A DNA stretch of 64,000 nt from Acetivibrio clariflavus DSM 19732 (lineage in GTDB: Bacteria; Bacillota; Clostridia; Acetivibrionales; Acetivibrionaceae). Below, piece by piece: positions 16,843 through 25,896 of the stretch (the stretch's first letter is position 1; the number at the start of each line of letters is the position of its first letter). Below the pieces are notes generated by a model. It searched no databases. It was not told the origin of the DNA and worked only from the letters and a program-made list of their open reading frames with translations. The stretch is from positions 1,488,001-1,552,000 of the forward strand of contig NC_016627.1 of NCBI RefSeq assembly GCF_000237085.1, in the 5' to 3' direction. The position numbers were made by a program, and so were the translations under genes.

Positions 16843-17667
16843 ATGCCGAGTAAAGGGAAATCAAGCAAAAATCTTCTATTAACTGCAGTAATATTATTGA
16901 CAGCTATTTTGATTTTATACAAGATATTAAACATGGACAGCATAAATGCAAAAGATTATTCAAGAGGTCAAAAAACCGTAAATCTTACCGTATCTGCGGC
17001 AGCAAGCCTTAAGGATGTTATGGAAGAAATTAAAGAGATATATGAAAAAGAAAATTTAAACATTACCCTTACATACAATTTCGGTTCTTCCGGATCTTTG
17101 CAAAAGCAGATTGAACAAGGGGCTGAGGTAGATGTGTTTATATCTGCTGCAACCAAACAGATGGATGAATTGGAGGATAAAGGTTTAATTATTGAAGATA
17201 CCAGAAAAGGGTTTTTGGAAAATAAAATAGTTCTTATTGTACCTTTAGAATCATCAGAAATTACCGATTTTAAGGATTTATTGGAGGACAATGTTAAGAA
17301 AATAGGAATTGGCGAACCGAAAAGTGTTCCTGCAGGACAGTATGGAGAGGAAGCACTGACGAATCTTAATATAATCGATTCACTTAACTCAAAGTTTGTG
17401 TACGCAAAAGACGTTAAAGAAGTTTTAATGTGGGCAGAAACCGGTAATATCGACGCAGGCCTGGTATATGAAACCGATGCCAAAGCATCAAATAAAGTAA
17501 AAGTAGTTGCCAGGGCACCGGAAGGATCGCACAGGCCGATTTATTATCCTGCAGCGGTAATTAAGGAAAACAAAAATCAGGAAGCGGCCAAGGATTTCGT
17601 AAATTATCTTTACAGCAGTAAAGCCAAACCCATATTTGAAAAGTATGGTTTTATATTTATTGAGTAG
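16843..17667 (+). CDS. modA: Molybdate ABC transporter substrate-binding protein ModA
   Basis: A 274-residue periplasmic-type binding protein that captures molybdate or tungstate outside the membrane. ATG 16843 follows GGAGGG. An N-terminal hydrophobic segment (about residues 10-27) acts as a signal or membrane anchor; no lipobox Cys is obvious. Family marks include SAAASLKDVM, FGSSGSLQKQIEQGA, DVFISAA, and IDAGLVYETDA near the C-terminus, with the Ser and Tyr residues that usually bind the oxyanion. It heads modABC, with modB starting 25 bp after its stop. The metal would feed molybdo- or tungsto-enzymes. Confidence 0.93.
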   Translation: MPSKGKSSKNLLLTAVILLTAILILYKILNMDSINAKDYSRGQKTVNLTVSAAASLKDVMEEIKEIYEKENLNITLTYNFGSSGSLQKQIEQGAEVDVFISAATKQMDELEDKGLIIEDTRKGFLENKIVLIVPLESSEITDFKDLLEDNVKKIGIGEPKSVPAGQYGEEALTNLNIIDSLNSKFVYAKDVKEVLMWAETGNIDAGLVYETDAKASNKVKVVARAPEGSHRPIYYPAAVIKENKNQEAAKDFVNYLYSSKAKPIFEKYGFIFIE

Positions 17668-17692
17668 TTGGAATCGGTTTGGAGTGATGACA

Positions 17693-18535
17693 ATGAATAT
17701 GGATTTTTCACCCTTGTGGATATCGTTAAAGACTACAATTTTAGCAACGCTGCTGACCTTCTTTTTTGGAATCATAGCAGCTTGGTTTGTTACAAGGTAT
17801 AGAGGTAAATTAAAGGGTTTTTTGGATGGGTTGCTTACATTACCGATGGTATTGCCTCCTACAGTAGTTGGGTATTTCCTGCTCATTTTGCTTGGAAAAA
17901 ATGGACCAATAGGCAAATTGTTATATTTAGTCGGAATTAAAATAATTTTTACCTGGTGGTCTGCAGTTTTGGCAGCTTCAGTTGTTGCATTTCCGCTTAT
18001 GTATAAAACAGCAAGAGGCGCTTTTGAACAGGTTGATATAAATATTGTTTATGCGGCGAGGACTTTAGGAGTCTCTGAATGGATGATTTTTTGGAAAGTG
18101 ATTGTTCCGCTTGCCTGGCCTGGAATAGTAGCTGGAGCTGTTCTGGCTTTTACCAGAGCCCTTGGTGAATTTGGTGCAACACTGATGGTAGCGGGGAATA
18201 TACCCGGCAGAACCCAGACAATTCCTTTAGCAATATTCTTTTCCGTTGAAAGTGGAGAGATGAATAAAGCATTTATATGGGTAGTATTGATATTTGTTGT
18301 ATCCCTTGCTGTTATGATATTGATGAACTATTGGAATGAGTATCAAAGAATAAATACTCAAAGGATTGGAAGGAGAAAATATGGAACTGCTGGTGAATAT
18401 AAAAAAGAGGCTTCCCGGATTCACTTTAAAGGTAAACTTCAAGGCATCAGAGCAAGTCATGGGGTTACTTGGGGCATCCGGTTCGGGCAAAAGTATGACC
18501 TTAAGATGTATAGCGGGAATAGAAAAGCCCGATGA
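17693..18535 (+). CDS. modB: Molybdate ABC transporter permease ModB (C-terminus overruns modC)
   Basis: A membrane permease with about five or six transmembrane segments and the ABC-interaction (EAA) loop AARTLGVSEWMIFWKVIVPL. ATG 17693 is chosen because GGAG lies 8 nt upstream. The typical ModB fold ends near the MNYWNEYQRI region, about residue 225. The frame then runs on for roughly 50 residues inside modC in another frame, a 155-bp overlap that gives a basic tail resembling no permease. Loss of the native stop codon by a small mutation is the likeliest cause. The core is intact, so function may persist. Confidence 0.88.
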   Translation: MNMDFSPLWISLKTTILATLLTFFFGIIAAWFVTRYRGKLKGFLDGLLTLPMVLPPTVVGYFLLILLGKNGPIGKLLYLVGIKIIFTWWSAVLAASVVAFPLMYKTARGAFEQVDINIVYAARTLGVSEWMIFWKVIVPLAWPGIVAGAVLAFTRALGEFGATLMVAGNIPGRTQTIPLAIFFSVESGEMNKAFIWVVLIFVVSLAVMILMNYWNEYQRINTQRIGRRKYGTAGEYKKEASRIHFKGKLQGIRASHGVTWGIRFGQKYDLKMYSGNRKAR

Positions 18536-19448
18536 AGGGAAAATAGTACTAAATGACCGAGTGCTGTTTGACTCAGAAAAAGGAATTAATATTCCGAGCA
18601 GACTGCGGAAAGTGGGGTATCTTTTTCAAAACTATGCTCTCTTTCCTAATATGACTGTGGAAGACAACATTGGATTCGGTCTTCAAAAACTTTCAAAAGA
18701 GAAGAGAAAGGCTGTAATACAGGAAAAAATAGAAATGATGAAACTTAATGGTTTGGAAAAGAGATTTCCTTTCCAACTCTCGGGAGGGCAGCAGCAAAGG
18801 GTGGCTTTAGCCAGAGCCTTGGCAATAGAACCGGAGATGTTACTTTTGGATGAACCCTTTTCTGCACTGGATGACCACCTGAGATATCTATTGACAAAAC
18901 AGTTAATAGACACCCTTTCCAATTATCACGGAATTACACTTTTTGTTACACACAATATAGAAGAGGCATTTCGTATTTGCAGTGAATTGACAGTTCTAAA
19001 TAATGGAGCTGTAGAATCAGCTGGAAAAAAAGAAGATATATTCAGAAATCCTGATAGTCTGTCTGTTGCCCGGATAACAGGATGTAAAAATTTTTCTGCT
19101 GCCAAATATCTATCAAATAATGAATTAGAGGCTGTTGATTGGGGCATCAGGCTTAAGACCGATCGTTTGATTACAAAAGAGCTGAAGTATGTGGGTATGA
19201 GAGCCCATTATGTCAGATTGGCATTGGAAAATGACAGGGATAATGTTTTTTGTTGCTGGCCAAGTTTTGTTAATGAATCACCTTTTAGAGTTACAGTATA
19301 TCTTTTTATTGGAAACAGGCCTGAAAGTAAGCAAGATTATCACCTTCAATGGGAAATTCCAAAGGAAAAGTGGATGGAGATTGGAAGGGAACCTTTGCCG
19401 TGGAAAATATGTTTAAGTCCTGAAAGACTCATAATCCTTAACAGATAG
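18381..19448 (+). CDS. modC: Molybdate ABC transporter ATPase ModC
   Basis: A 355-residue ATPase that powers ModAB. It has Walker A GASGSGKS, Q-loop FQNYALFP, signature LSGGQQQR, Walker B LLLDEP, a D-loop SALDD and the switch His in VTHN. The C-terminal 100 residues, with YVGMRAHYVRLA, replace or diverge from the MOP domain that senses molybdate in other ModC proteins. ATG 18381 sits 5 nt after AGGAG; an in-frame TTG at 18366 has no ribosome-binding site. A terminator follows at 19528. Confidence 0.93.
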   Translation: MELLVNIKKRLPGFTLKVNFKASEQVMGLLGASGSGKSMTLRCIAGIEKPDEGKIVLNDRVLFDSEKGINIPSRLRKVGYLFQNYALFPNMTVEDNIGFGLQKLSKEKRKAVIQEKIEMMKLNGLEKRFPFQLSGGQQQRVALARALAIEPEMLLLDEPFSALDDHLRYLLTKQLIDTLSNYHGITLFVTHNIEEAFRICSELTVLNNGAVESAGKKEDIFRNPDSLSVARITGCKNFSAAKYLSNNELEAVDWGIRLKTDRLITKELKYVGMRAHYVRLALENDRDNVFCCWPSFVNESPFRVTVYLFIGNRPESKQDYHLQWEIPKEKWMEIGREPLPWKICLSPERLIILNR

Positions 19449-19527
19449 GTTTTTGTTGAAAAAAAGAATTTCCCGGGAAATATAATTGACTTTTTTATCG
19501 AAATATATAAAAAAACATAAAGGTATG

Positions 19528-19555
19528 AAAAAAGGACTCATTAAGAGTCCTTTTT
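19528..19555. terminator. Bidirectional terminator between modC and prfC
   Basis: AAAAAAGGACTC, ATTAA loop, GAGTCCTTTTT. The stem has A and T runs on both sides and lies between convergent genes. Confidence 0.85.
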
Positions 19556-19572
19556 GGGAAAATGCAATATCA

Positions 19573-21180
19573 TTATTCTACTTTTTTTGCTATGTCATAT
19601 AGAACCAGATCTTTGTTTTTTTCTTCAGCCCAACGTATTGACCATTCGTTTTCAAACAGAAGCACATATCGGTCATTTTCATCCTGTACAATCATGGTAG
19701 AACTGGTAAGGGTAAGTTTCCTTGGGTCGATATCGGAATTTTCTATCCACCGTGCGTGTTTGTAAGGCAAGTGCTGCATTTTTATATCGACACCATATTC
19801 ATTTTTAAGTCTGTATTCAAGAACTTCAAACTGAAGTACTCCGACTGTACCTATAATTAAAGCTTCTATACCTATATCAATTTGTTTGAATACCTGTATG
19901 GCACCTTCTTCAGACAATTGGTTGATTCCTTTTATAAATTGCTTACGCTTCATTGTATCTGCCGACATTACCCTGGCAAAATGTTCTGCCGGGAAAATGG
20001 GTATCCCTTCAAACTTGAGGTCACTGTTGGCTTCGCAAAGAGTGTCTCCTATTTTAAAAATACCCGGGTCAAAAACACCTATTATATCACCGGCAAAGGC
20101 TTCTTCAACTATTGTGCGCTCTTGTGCCATGAATTGTTGAGGTTGTGAGAGTTTGACAGTTTTTTTCTGTTGTACATGGTTAACTTCCATACCTTTGTAG
20201 AAACGTCCGGAACATATGCGCATAAAGGCTATTCTGTCTCTATGGGCAGGATTCATATTTGCCTGAATCTTAAACACAAAAGCAGTGAATTTATCCCAGG
20301 TGGGATCAACTTCACCGGCTGATGAGTTTTTTATACCCGGACATGGAGCAAGGGAAAGAAACTCCTCTAAGAAGGGCTGGACCCCGAAATTGGTCATGGC
20401 ACTTCCGAAGAAAATTGGAGTTAATTCACCTTTAAGTACTCTTTTTTTGTCAAATTCTTCTCCTGCCATATCCAGAAGCTCTATATCTTCACGCAGCTTA
20501 TTGTAATAATGGTCTCCCAAAAGATCGGCAAAAACTTGGTCGTCAATACTTCCTTTTTGAGATGAAACAACCGTCTGACCGTGATTTCCGCCTTCAAACA
20601 GTTCGATTTGTTTGAGCTTTCTGTTATATACACCTTTAAAGTCACCATCGGTACCTATAGGCCAGTTCATTGGATATGATTGGATACCGAGGACTTTTTC
20701 AATTTCTTCCATAAGCTCAAAAGGATCTTTTGAAGCCCTGTCCATCTTGTTTACAAAAGTGAAGATGGGGATACCCCTCATCTTACATACATGGAAAAGC
20801 TTTATGGTTTGTGCTTCAACACCCTTTGCACCGTCAATCAGCATTACGGCACTGTCGGCTGCCATAAGTGTACGGTATGTATCTTCGCTGAAATCCTGGT
20901 GACCGGGGGTGTCCAGGATGTTTATACAATAGCCGTTATATTCAAATTGCATAACGCTTGAAGTAACCGATATACCTCTCTGCTTTTCAATTTCCATCCA
21001 GTCGGATATTGCGTGCCGGTTAGCTTTCCTTGCTTTAACCGAACCGGCAAGTCTTATAGCTCCACCATATAATAGAAGCTTTTCTGTTAATGTGGTCTTT
21101 CCCGCGTCGGGGTGCGATATAATGGCAAAAGTTCTTCTTCTGTCAACTTCTTTAGTTATAATCTCTTTTATATTCGACAT
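19573..21180 (-). CDS. prfC: Peptide chain release factor 3
   Basis: A 535-residue translational GTPase that recycles RF1/RF2 from the ribosome after termination. The G motifs are clear: G1 SHPDAGKTTLTEKL, a switch region with RGISVTSSV, G3 DTPGHQDF and G4 NKMD. The length matches bacterial RF3, and the C-terminal domains III-V contain the usual LQFEVLEYRL stretch. It is monocistronic on the minus strand, convergent with modC. The upstream region has a TATAAT on the minus strand near 21230 but no well-spaced -35. Confidence 0.97.
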   Translation of the reverse strand: MSNIKEIITKEVDRRRTFAIISHPDAGKTTLTEKLLLYGGAIRLAGSVKARKANRHAISDWMEIEKQRGISVTSSVMQFEYNGYCINILDTPGHQDFSEDTYRTLMAADSAVMLIDGAKGVEAQTIKLFHVCKMRGIPIFTFVNKMDRASKDPFELMEEIEKVLGIQSYPMNWPIGTDGDFKGVYNRKLKQIELFEGGNHGQTVVSSQKGSIDDQVFADLLGDHYYNKLREDIELLDMAGEEFDKKRVLKGELTPIFFGSAMTNFGVQPFLEEFLSLAPCPGIKNSSAGEVDPTWDKFTAFVFKIQANMNPAHRDRIAFMRICSGRFYKGMEVNHVQQKKTVKLSQPQQFMAQERTIVEEAFAGDIIGVFDPGIFKIGDTLCEANSDLKFEGIPIFPAEHFARVMSADTMKRKQFIKGINQLSEEGAIQVFKQIDIGIEALIIGTVGVLQFEVLEYRLKNEYGVDIKMQHLPYKHARWIENSDIDPRKLTLTSSTMIVQDENDRYVLLFENEWSIRWAEEKNKDLVLYDIAKKVE

Positions 21181-21302
21181 TTGTCATACCTCTTATAACA
21201 TCAGTTTTTTAGCAAATTTTATTGTATATTATACCCACATGTAATGTCAATTCATAAAAAACAATGCCACATTTTACAATGCAGCGAGTTGAACGAATTT
21301 TG

Positions 21303-21331
21303 TTGACAACTTCTGTTTAGATATGTATTAT
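21303..21331 (+). promoter_or_regulatory. Sigma-A promoter upstream of the TGS/kinase gene
   Basis: TTGACA (21303-21308), a 17-nt spacer and TATTAT (21326-21331). It leaves an AT-rich leader of about 160 nt before the start at 21498. Confidence 0.8.
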
Positions 21332-21497
21332 ATATAAAACATTTATTATTATTTTAAAAAGGAAAGAGGAATTTTATTTAACATATAGAATAGTTGTAAT
21401 TATAATTATAAATAGACATTGTTTATTTATAGATAGAATATTGTATAAATATCGTACAATTTTTTATTAAAAAACTAAAATGCAAGGGGAATATAAG

Positions 21498-23171
21498 ATG
21501 AATGAGAATAATATGAATTTAATTAAAATAACTTTTCCCGACGGAACCGAAAAAGAAGTTATTGAAGGAACATCGCTGCTTGAATTGAGTTATGAGTTTG
21601 GCGGCGACTACAAATCTGCCATTGTTGCAGCAAAGGTGGATAATGATATTAAAGAATTAACTTTTCGTATATATAATAGCGCCAATATTGAATTTATAGA
21701 TTTGACTAATGATGACGGAATGAGGATTTATAACAGAAGCCTTAGTTTTCTTTTGATAAAGGCGGTTAACGATCTTTTTCCTGACAGAAAGGTAATAATA
21801 AGCCATTCAATAAGCAAAGGCATATTCTGTGAGATTAACGGGGAGACACCCCTTACAGCTGAAGAAGTAACTAAAATTGAAGAAAGAATGAGAGAACTGG
21901 TAAAGCGGAAGATACCTTTTATAAAGAAAATTTTGTCTATAGAAGAGGCCAGGGAAATATTCAGCAAAACCGGCAGATTGGACAGATTTCGTGCCATAGA
22001 GCATAGAAAGAAACCCTATGTAACAATTTACAATTGTGACGGCTATGAAGATTACTTTTACGGATATATGGTCCCGGACACGGGATATTTGCAAAAATTT
22101 GCACTTAAATTTTATGAAACGGGATTGATAATGATGTTCCCTGATAAATCAAATCCCGACATTATTCCTAAGTTTAAAGAGCAGAAAAAGCTGTTTGCCA
22201 TTTTTACAGAATACAAGAGATGGGGCCGGATACTTGGTGTCCAGGATGTCGGATCCCTTAATGCCCTTGTAAAAGAAGGCAGGGCCAATGAACTTATAAG
22301 AGTCGGAGAGGCTCTGCATGAGAAAAAAATAGCACAGATTGCCGACATGATTGCTTTTAACAAGCATAAAAAACGTATAGTGCTTATTGCGGGACCATCA
22401 TCCTCAGGTAAAACAACTTTTGCTCAAAGATTGGCTATACAATTGAAAGTTAACGGTTTAAGACCGGTTACAATTTCGCTGGATGACTATTTTGTGGATA
22501 GAGACAAAACACCTAAGGATGAAAGTGGAGATTATGATTTTGAGGCTTTAGAAGCAATCGACCTTGTTCTCTTCAATCAGCATTTGTCCAGCTTGATTAA
22601 GGGAGAAGAGGTAGGAGTACCCATTTTTAATTTTTCAAAAGGATGCAGGGAAAACTTTTGCAGAAAATTAAGAATTGATGACGATCAACTGCTTATAATC
22701 GAAGGAATTCACGGATTGAATGAAAAATTGACTTCCTCGATTCATAAGGATAGCAAGTTTAAGATTTATGTAAGTGCAATTACTTCAATGAGTATTGATG
22801 ATCACAATAGAATACCTACAACCGATGCAAGGATGCTGAGAAGAATTGTAAGAGATTTTCAGTTTAGGGGCTGCAGTGCCATAAACACAATTAAAAGATG
22901 GCCTTCGGTAAGACGCGGAGAGGAAAGAAATATTTTCCCGTTCCAGGAAGAAGCAGATGTTATGTTTAATTCAGCGCTTCCTTTTGAACTTGGAGTTTTG
23001 AAAGTGTATGCCGAACCGCTTTTGAATGATATTGACAGATCACAGCCTGAATATTCTGAAGCAAAAAGGCTTATAGAGTTTTTAACCAATTTTGTTCCGA
23101 TAGACTCTAAAGAGATTCCTGCAAATTCTATTATAAGAGAATTTATTGGCGGCAGCTGCTTTTATGAATAG
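21498..23171 (+). CDS. TGS-domain / uridine-kinase-like P-loop protein
   Basis: A 557-residue protein found in many Firmicutes. The N-terminal 60 residues resemble the TGS domain of threonyl-tRNA synthetase (FPDGTEKEVIEGTSLLEL), followed by a region like the ThrRS second additional domain. The C-terminal half is a phosphoribulokinase/uridine kinase fold with Walker A GPSSSGKTTFAQRL, DDYFVDRD and an IIEGIHGLN motif. ATG 21498 follows AGGGG by 8 nt. Phosphorylation of a nucleoside or related small molecule is likely from the fold, but the true substrate is not known to me. It precedes the hydrogenase regulatory cluster but may not belong to it. Confidence 0.85.
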   Translation: MNENNMNLIKITFPDGTEKEVIEGTSLLELSYEFGGDYKSAIVAAKVDNDIKELTFRIYNSANIEFIDLTNDDGMRIYNRSLSFLLIKAVNDLFPDRKVIISHSISKGIFCEINGETPLTAEEVTKIEERMRELVKRKIPFIKKILSIEEAREIFSKTGRLDRFRAIEHRKKPYVTIYNCDGYEDYFYGYMVPDTGYLQKFALKFYETGLIMMFPDKSNPDIIPKFKEQKKLFAIFTEYKRWGRILGVQDVGSLNALVKEGRANELIRVGEALHEKKIAQIADMIAFNKHKKRIVLIAGPSSSGKTTFAQRLAIQLKVNGLRPVTISLDDYFVDRDKTPKDESGDYDFEALEAIDLVLFNQHLSSLIKGEEVGVPIFNFSKGCRENFCRKLRIDDDQLLIIEGIHGLNEKLTSSIHKDSKFKIYVSAITSMSIDDHNRIPTTDARMLRRIVRDFQFRGCSAINTIKRWPSVRRGEERNIFPFQEEADVMFNSALPFELGVLKVYAEPLLNDIDRSQPEYSEAKRLIEFLTNFVPIDSKEIPANSIIREFIGGSCFYE

Positions 23172-23281
23172 AATGACAACTGTATTGACTCAGGGGTAAG
23201 ATTTACAAGGAATCAATAAAATTTAAGGACATTGGATTGTAAATTCTAAACGTAAATTTAAGAGACAAAGGCAGGGGTTTT

Positions 23282-23635
23282 ATGAAAGTAAGCGAAATCA
23301 TTGGCATTCTTGACGCGGAACTTTTGACAGGAGAAGAAAATCTTGATATGGATATCGAGCACGCTTGTGGTTCGGATCTTATGAGTGATGTTATGGCCTT
23401 TGTGAAGGAAAATGTTGTGTTGCTGACGGGGCTTGTCAATCCTCAGGTTGTAAGAACGGCTGAAATGATGGATATAAAAGTTATTGTTTTTGTAAGAGGT
23501 AAGGTGCCCGATGAAAAGTTGGTTCAATTTGCAAAGGAAAAGGGAATAACTATATTAATTACAAAACATCCGATGTTTATTGCATGCGGTAAACTCTATT
23601 GTGCCGGTATCACGGGAAGAGGTGTATGGGATTGA
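23282..23635 (+). CDS. DRTGG-domain protein (hydrogenase locus, first copy)
   Basis: A 117-residue protein made almost entirely of a DRTGG-type domain (MKVSEIIGILDAELLTGEE), with an alpha/beta core and a Cys near the C-terminus (FIACGKLYCAGI). DRTGG domains occur near phosphotransacetylases and hydrogenases; the ligand is not established. The stop TGA overlaps the likely TTG start of the next gene (TTGA), which suggests translational coupling. A second, related DRTGG protein lies at 25484. Confidence 0.85.
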   Translation: MKVSEIIGILDAELLTGEENLDMDIEHACGSDLMSDVMAFVKENVVLLTGLVNPQVVRTAEMMDIKVIVFVRGKVPDEKLVQFAKEKGITILITKHPMFIACGKLYCAGITGRGVWD

Positions 23636-24057
23636 GCAATAGCATTATAAGGCAGAGTTATGTTATTCCTGCCGATGATTTCTCGTTAGCCGGAGAAGCA
23701 TCGAGTTGTGTAAAAAAGATGCTCAATCAATTGGGTGTTCCCCCTCAGACTGTTAAAAAGGTAGCCATTGCTATGTATGAGGCTGAGATAAATGCTGTCA
23801 TTCATGCAGGAGGAGGAACTGCTGATGTTGAAATAGGCGGCGGAAAGATAATAGTAACTATTAGTGATGAAGGACCGGGTATTCCTGACCTTGAGCTGGC
23901 AATGCAGGAGGGATATTCTACTGCGCCTGACAGCATCAGGGAGATGGGATTCGGTGCCGGTATGGGTTTGCCGAACATTAAACGGTATGCTGACAAACTT
24001 GATATAAAAACTGAAGTAGGTAAAGGAACAAGTGTTGAAATAACCGTGTTTTTATAG
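23632..24057 (+). CDS. RsbW-like serine/histidine-kinase-type ATPase
   Basis: A GHKL ATPase domain of about 141 residues with N-box YEAEINAVIHA, G1 ISDEGPGIPD and G2 GFGAGMGLPNIKRYAD. This is the arrangement of anti-sigma-factor kinases such as RsbW/SpoIIAB, without a dimerisation His domain. The likely start is TTG 23632, 8 nt after AGAGGT and overlapping the previous stop; ATG 23626 would be only 2 nt from that site. Its place between a DRTGG protein and a hydrogenase-like Fe-S protein suggests a signalling role in the hydrogenase locus, possibly through Ser/Thr phosphorylation. That is inference. Confidence 0.85.
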   Translation: MSNSIIRQSYVIPADDFSLAGEASSCVKKMLNQLGVPPQTVKKVAIAMYEAEINAVIHAGGGTADVEIGGGKIIVTISDEGPGIPDLELAMQEGYSTAPDSIREMGFGAGMGLPNIKRYADKLDIKTEVGKGTSVEITVFL

Positions 24058-24138
24058 AATAGTGGCCTCAACAAGGATGTAGGCGAAATAATATTATTTA
24101 AGCCATGATTCTGTAGAAGCCTGTTTGGGGGGATTAGA

Positions 24139-25473
24139 ATGAAGGGCTACTTTCATTCGGTAACTTTAGATGAGGAAAAGTGTAAAGGATGTACCAATTG
24201 CATAAAAAGGTGCCCTACAGAGGCTATTAGAGTGAGGAAGGGAAAGGCCAGAATTATAGCTGAAAGGTGCATTGATTGCGGTGAATGTATAAGAGTCTGC
24301 CCATATCGTGCCAAGAAAGCTATTACCGATCCCTTTGAGAATATCTATAATTTCAAATTCAAGGTGGCTATACCTGCGCCTACCCTATATGGGCAGTTTA
24401 AATATATGAAGTCCATAAATCATTTGCTTAACGCTTTTAAACTGATTGGTTTCGATCATGTCTATGAGGTGGCAAGGGCTGCTGAAATTATAAGCAGTGC
24501 CACAAAGGAATTGATGAAGAAGAATGATTTGCCTAAGCCTTTGATATCATCTGCGTGTCCTGCTGTTGTAAGATTGATTCAGGTTCGTTTTCCAAACTTG
24601 ATTGACAATATATTAAAGCTTGAGTCGCCCATGGAACTGGCTGCAAAAATTGTAAAAGATGAGATTGAAAAAAATAAAAATATTCCCAGAGAGGATATCG
24701 GCGTGTTTTTTATTACGCCCTGTGCAGCTAAAGTTACCAGCATTAAAGCTCCTTATGAGAGTGAAAAGTCTTGTGTTGACGGTGCTATATCCATAAAAGA
24801 TATATATTTGAAATTGTTTAATGGTCTGGGTGAGGTAAAACAGGAGGAAAACTTGGTGATGGCCGGATTTACAGGAATCCGGTGGGCAAATTCCGGTGGA
24901 GAGAGTTTGGCATTAGGTACCGAGAACTTTCTTGCTGTAGATGGAATTCACAATGTAATTTCCATTTTGGAGGAATTGGAAAATGACAAGCTGGAGGATG
25001 TGGATTTTATTGAAACTTTAGCTTGTCAGGGAGGATGTCTTGGAGGACCTTTAACTGTCGAAAATTTATATGTAGCCAAAACCCGGATTAAAAAATTTAT
25101 AGATATGGCTAAGAAAAATGTTGTACAGGAAAACCCGGACAATATTTATGACTATGATTTGCTATGGAAGAGAAATGTGGAATACAAGCCTATTTTGAAA
25201 CTGGATGAAGATTTTGAAATTGCAATGAAAAAATTGGAAGCACTGCAGTCAATCAGTGAGGAATTGCCGGGATTGGACTGTGGAGCTTGTGGAGCACCTA
25301 ATTGCAGGGCACTGGCTGAAGATATTGTAAGAGGTAATGCCAATGAGACCGATTGTATATTTAAGTTGAGGGAAAAAGTGAGAGACCTTACTGTACAAAT
25401 GATGGAAATTGAGTCAGTGATGCCTCCTGTTATGGATAAAAGCGATACCAATAAAAAAGAAAAAAATGATTAG
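24139..25473 (+). CDS. [FeFe]-hydrogenase-like Fe-S protein, putative sensory type
   Basis: A 444-residue protein. It begins with two [4Fe-4S] ferredoxin motifs (CKGCTNCIKRCP and CIDCGECIRVCP), followed by a hydrogenase large-subunit domain and a C-terminal 4Fe-4S domain (CGACGAPNCRALAEDI). The H-cluster loops are SSACPAV, TPCAAKV and LACQGGCLGGP. The cluster-ligand Cys residues are kept, but the proton-relay Cys of the usual TSCCPxW is Ala. From memory, putative sensory [FeFe]-hydrogenases (HydS type) show this replacement. It lacks the PAS domain of classical HydS. A low-activity H2 sensor feeding the nearby ATPases is the best guess, not shown. Confidence 0.85.
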   Translation: MKGYFHSVTLDEEKCKGCTNCIKRCPTEAIRVRKGKARIIAERCIDCGECIRVCPYRAKKAITDPFENIYNFKFKVAIPAPTLYGQFKYMKSINHLLNAFKLIGFDHVYEVARAAEIISSATKELMKKNDLPKPLISSACPAVVRLIQVRFPNLIDNILKLESPMELAAKIVKDEIEKNKNIPREDIGVFFITPCAAKVTSIKAPYESEKSCVDGAISIKDIYLKLFNGLGEVKQEENLVMAGFTGIRWANSGGESLALGTENFLAVDGIHNVISILEELENDKLEDVDFIETLACQGGCLGGPLTVENLYVAKTRIKKFIDMAKKNVVQENPDNIYDYDLLWKRNVEYKPILKLDEDFEIAMKKLEALQSISEELPGLDCGACGAPNCRALAEDIVRGNANETDCIFKLREKVRDLTVQMMEIESVMPPVMDKSDTNKKEKND

Positions 25474-25483
25474 AGGGATGAAT

Positions 25484-25813
25484 ATGAAGGTTAATGAATT
25501 GGCGGATTTATTGCAATTTAAGGTGTTGACCGACGATAAGAGTATAGATAGGGAAATATCGGGGGTATATATTTGCGACTTGCTTAGCTGGGTTATGTCC
25601 CATGCCAATAAAGGGGATGTTTGGATTACGGTGCATACCCATATAAACATTGTAGCTGTCGCGGTATTGGTTGAGATTCCCTGTATAATTGTTCCCGAAG
25701 GAATTAAAGTGGAAGAGTCAACAATTCTAAAAGCAAATGAAGAAGGAATTGTTATATTGAGTTCCGATAAGACAGCCTATCAGATAGCTTTAGAAATCGG
25801 TAAACTCTTATAA
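25484..25813 (+). CDS. DRTGG-domain protein (hydrogenase locus, second copy)
   Basis: 109 residues, with the same opening as the protein at 23282 (MKVNELADLLQFKVLT) but clearly diverged, so an old duplication or a pair of partners. ATG 25484 is 6 nt after AGAGGG; an ATG at 25466 overlaps the previous gene and lacks a site. It follows the hydrogenase-like gene by 10 bp and is presumably cotranscribed with it. It lacks the Cys-rich C-terminal stretch of the first copy. Confidence 0.82.
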   Translation: MKVNELADLLQFKVLTDDKSIDREISGVYICDLLSWVMSHANKGDVWITVHTHINIVAVAVLVEIPCIIVPEGIKVEESTILKANEEGIVILSSDKTAYQIALEIGKLL

Positions 25814-25896
25814 GGTACAGATAATAATTTTTTTGCTTTTTTGTGGAATTGTGGTTTTAAGTTTTGAATAATGCTTAAAAAACTCATGGAGGAAAA

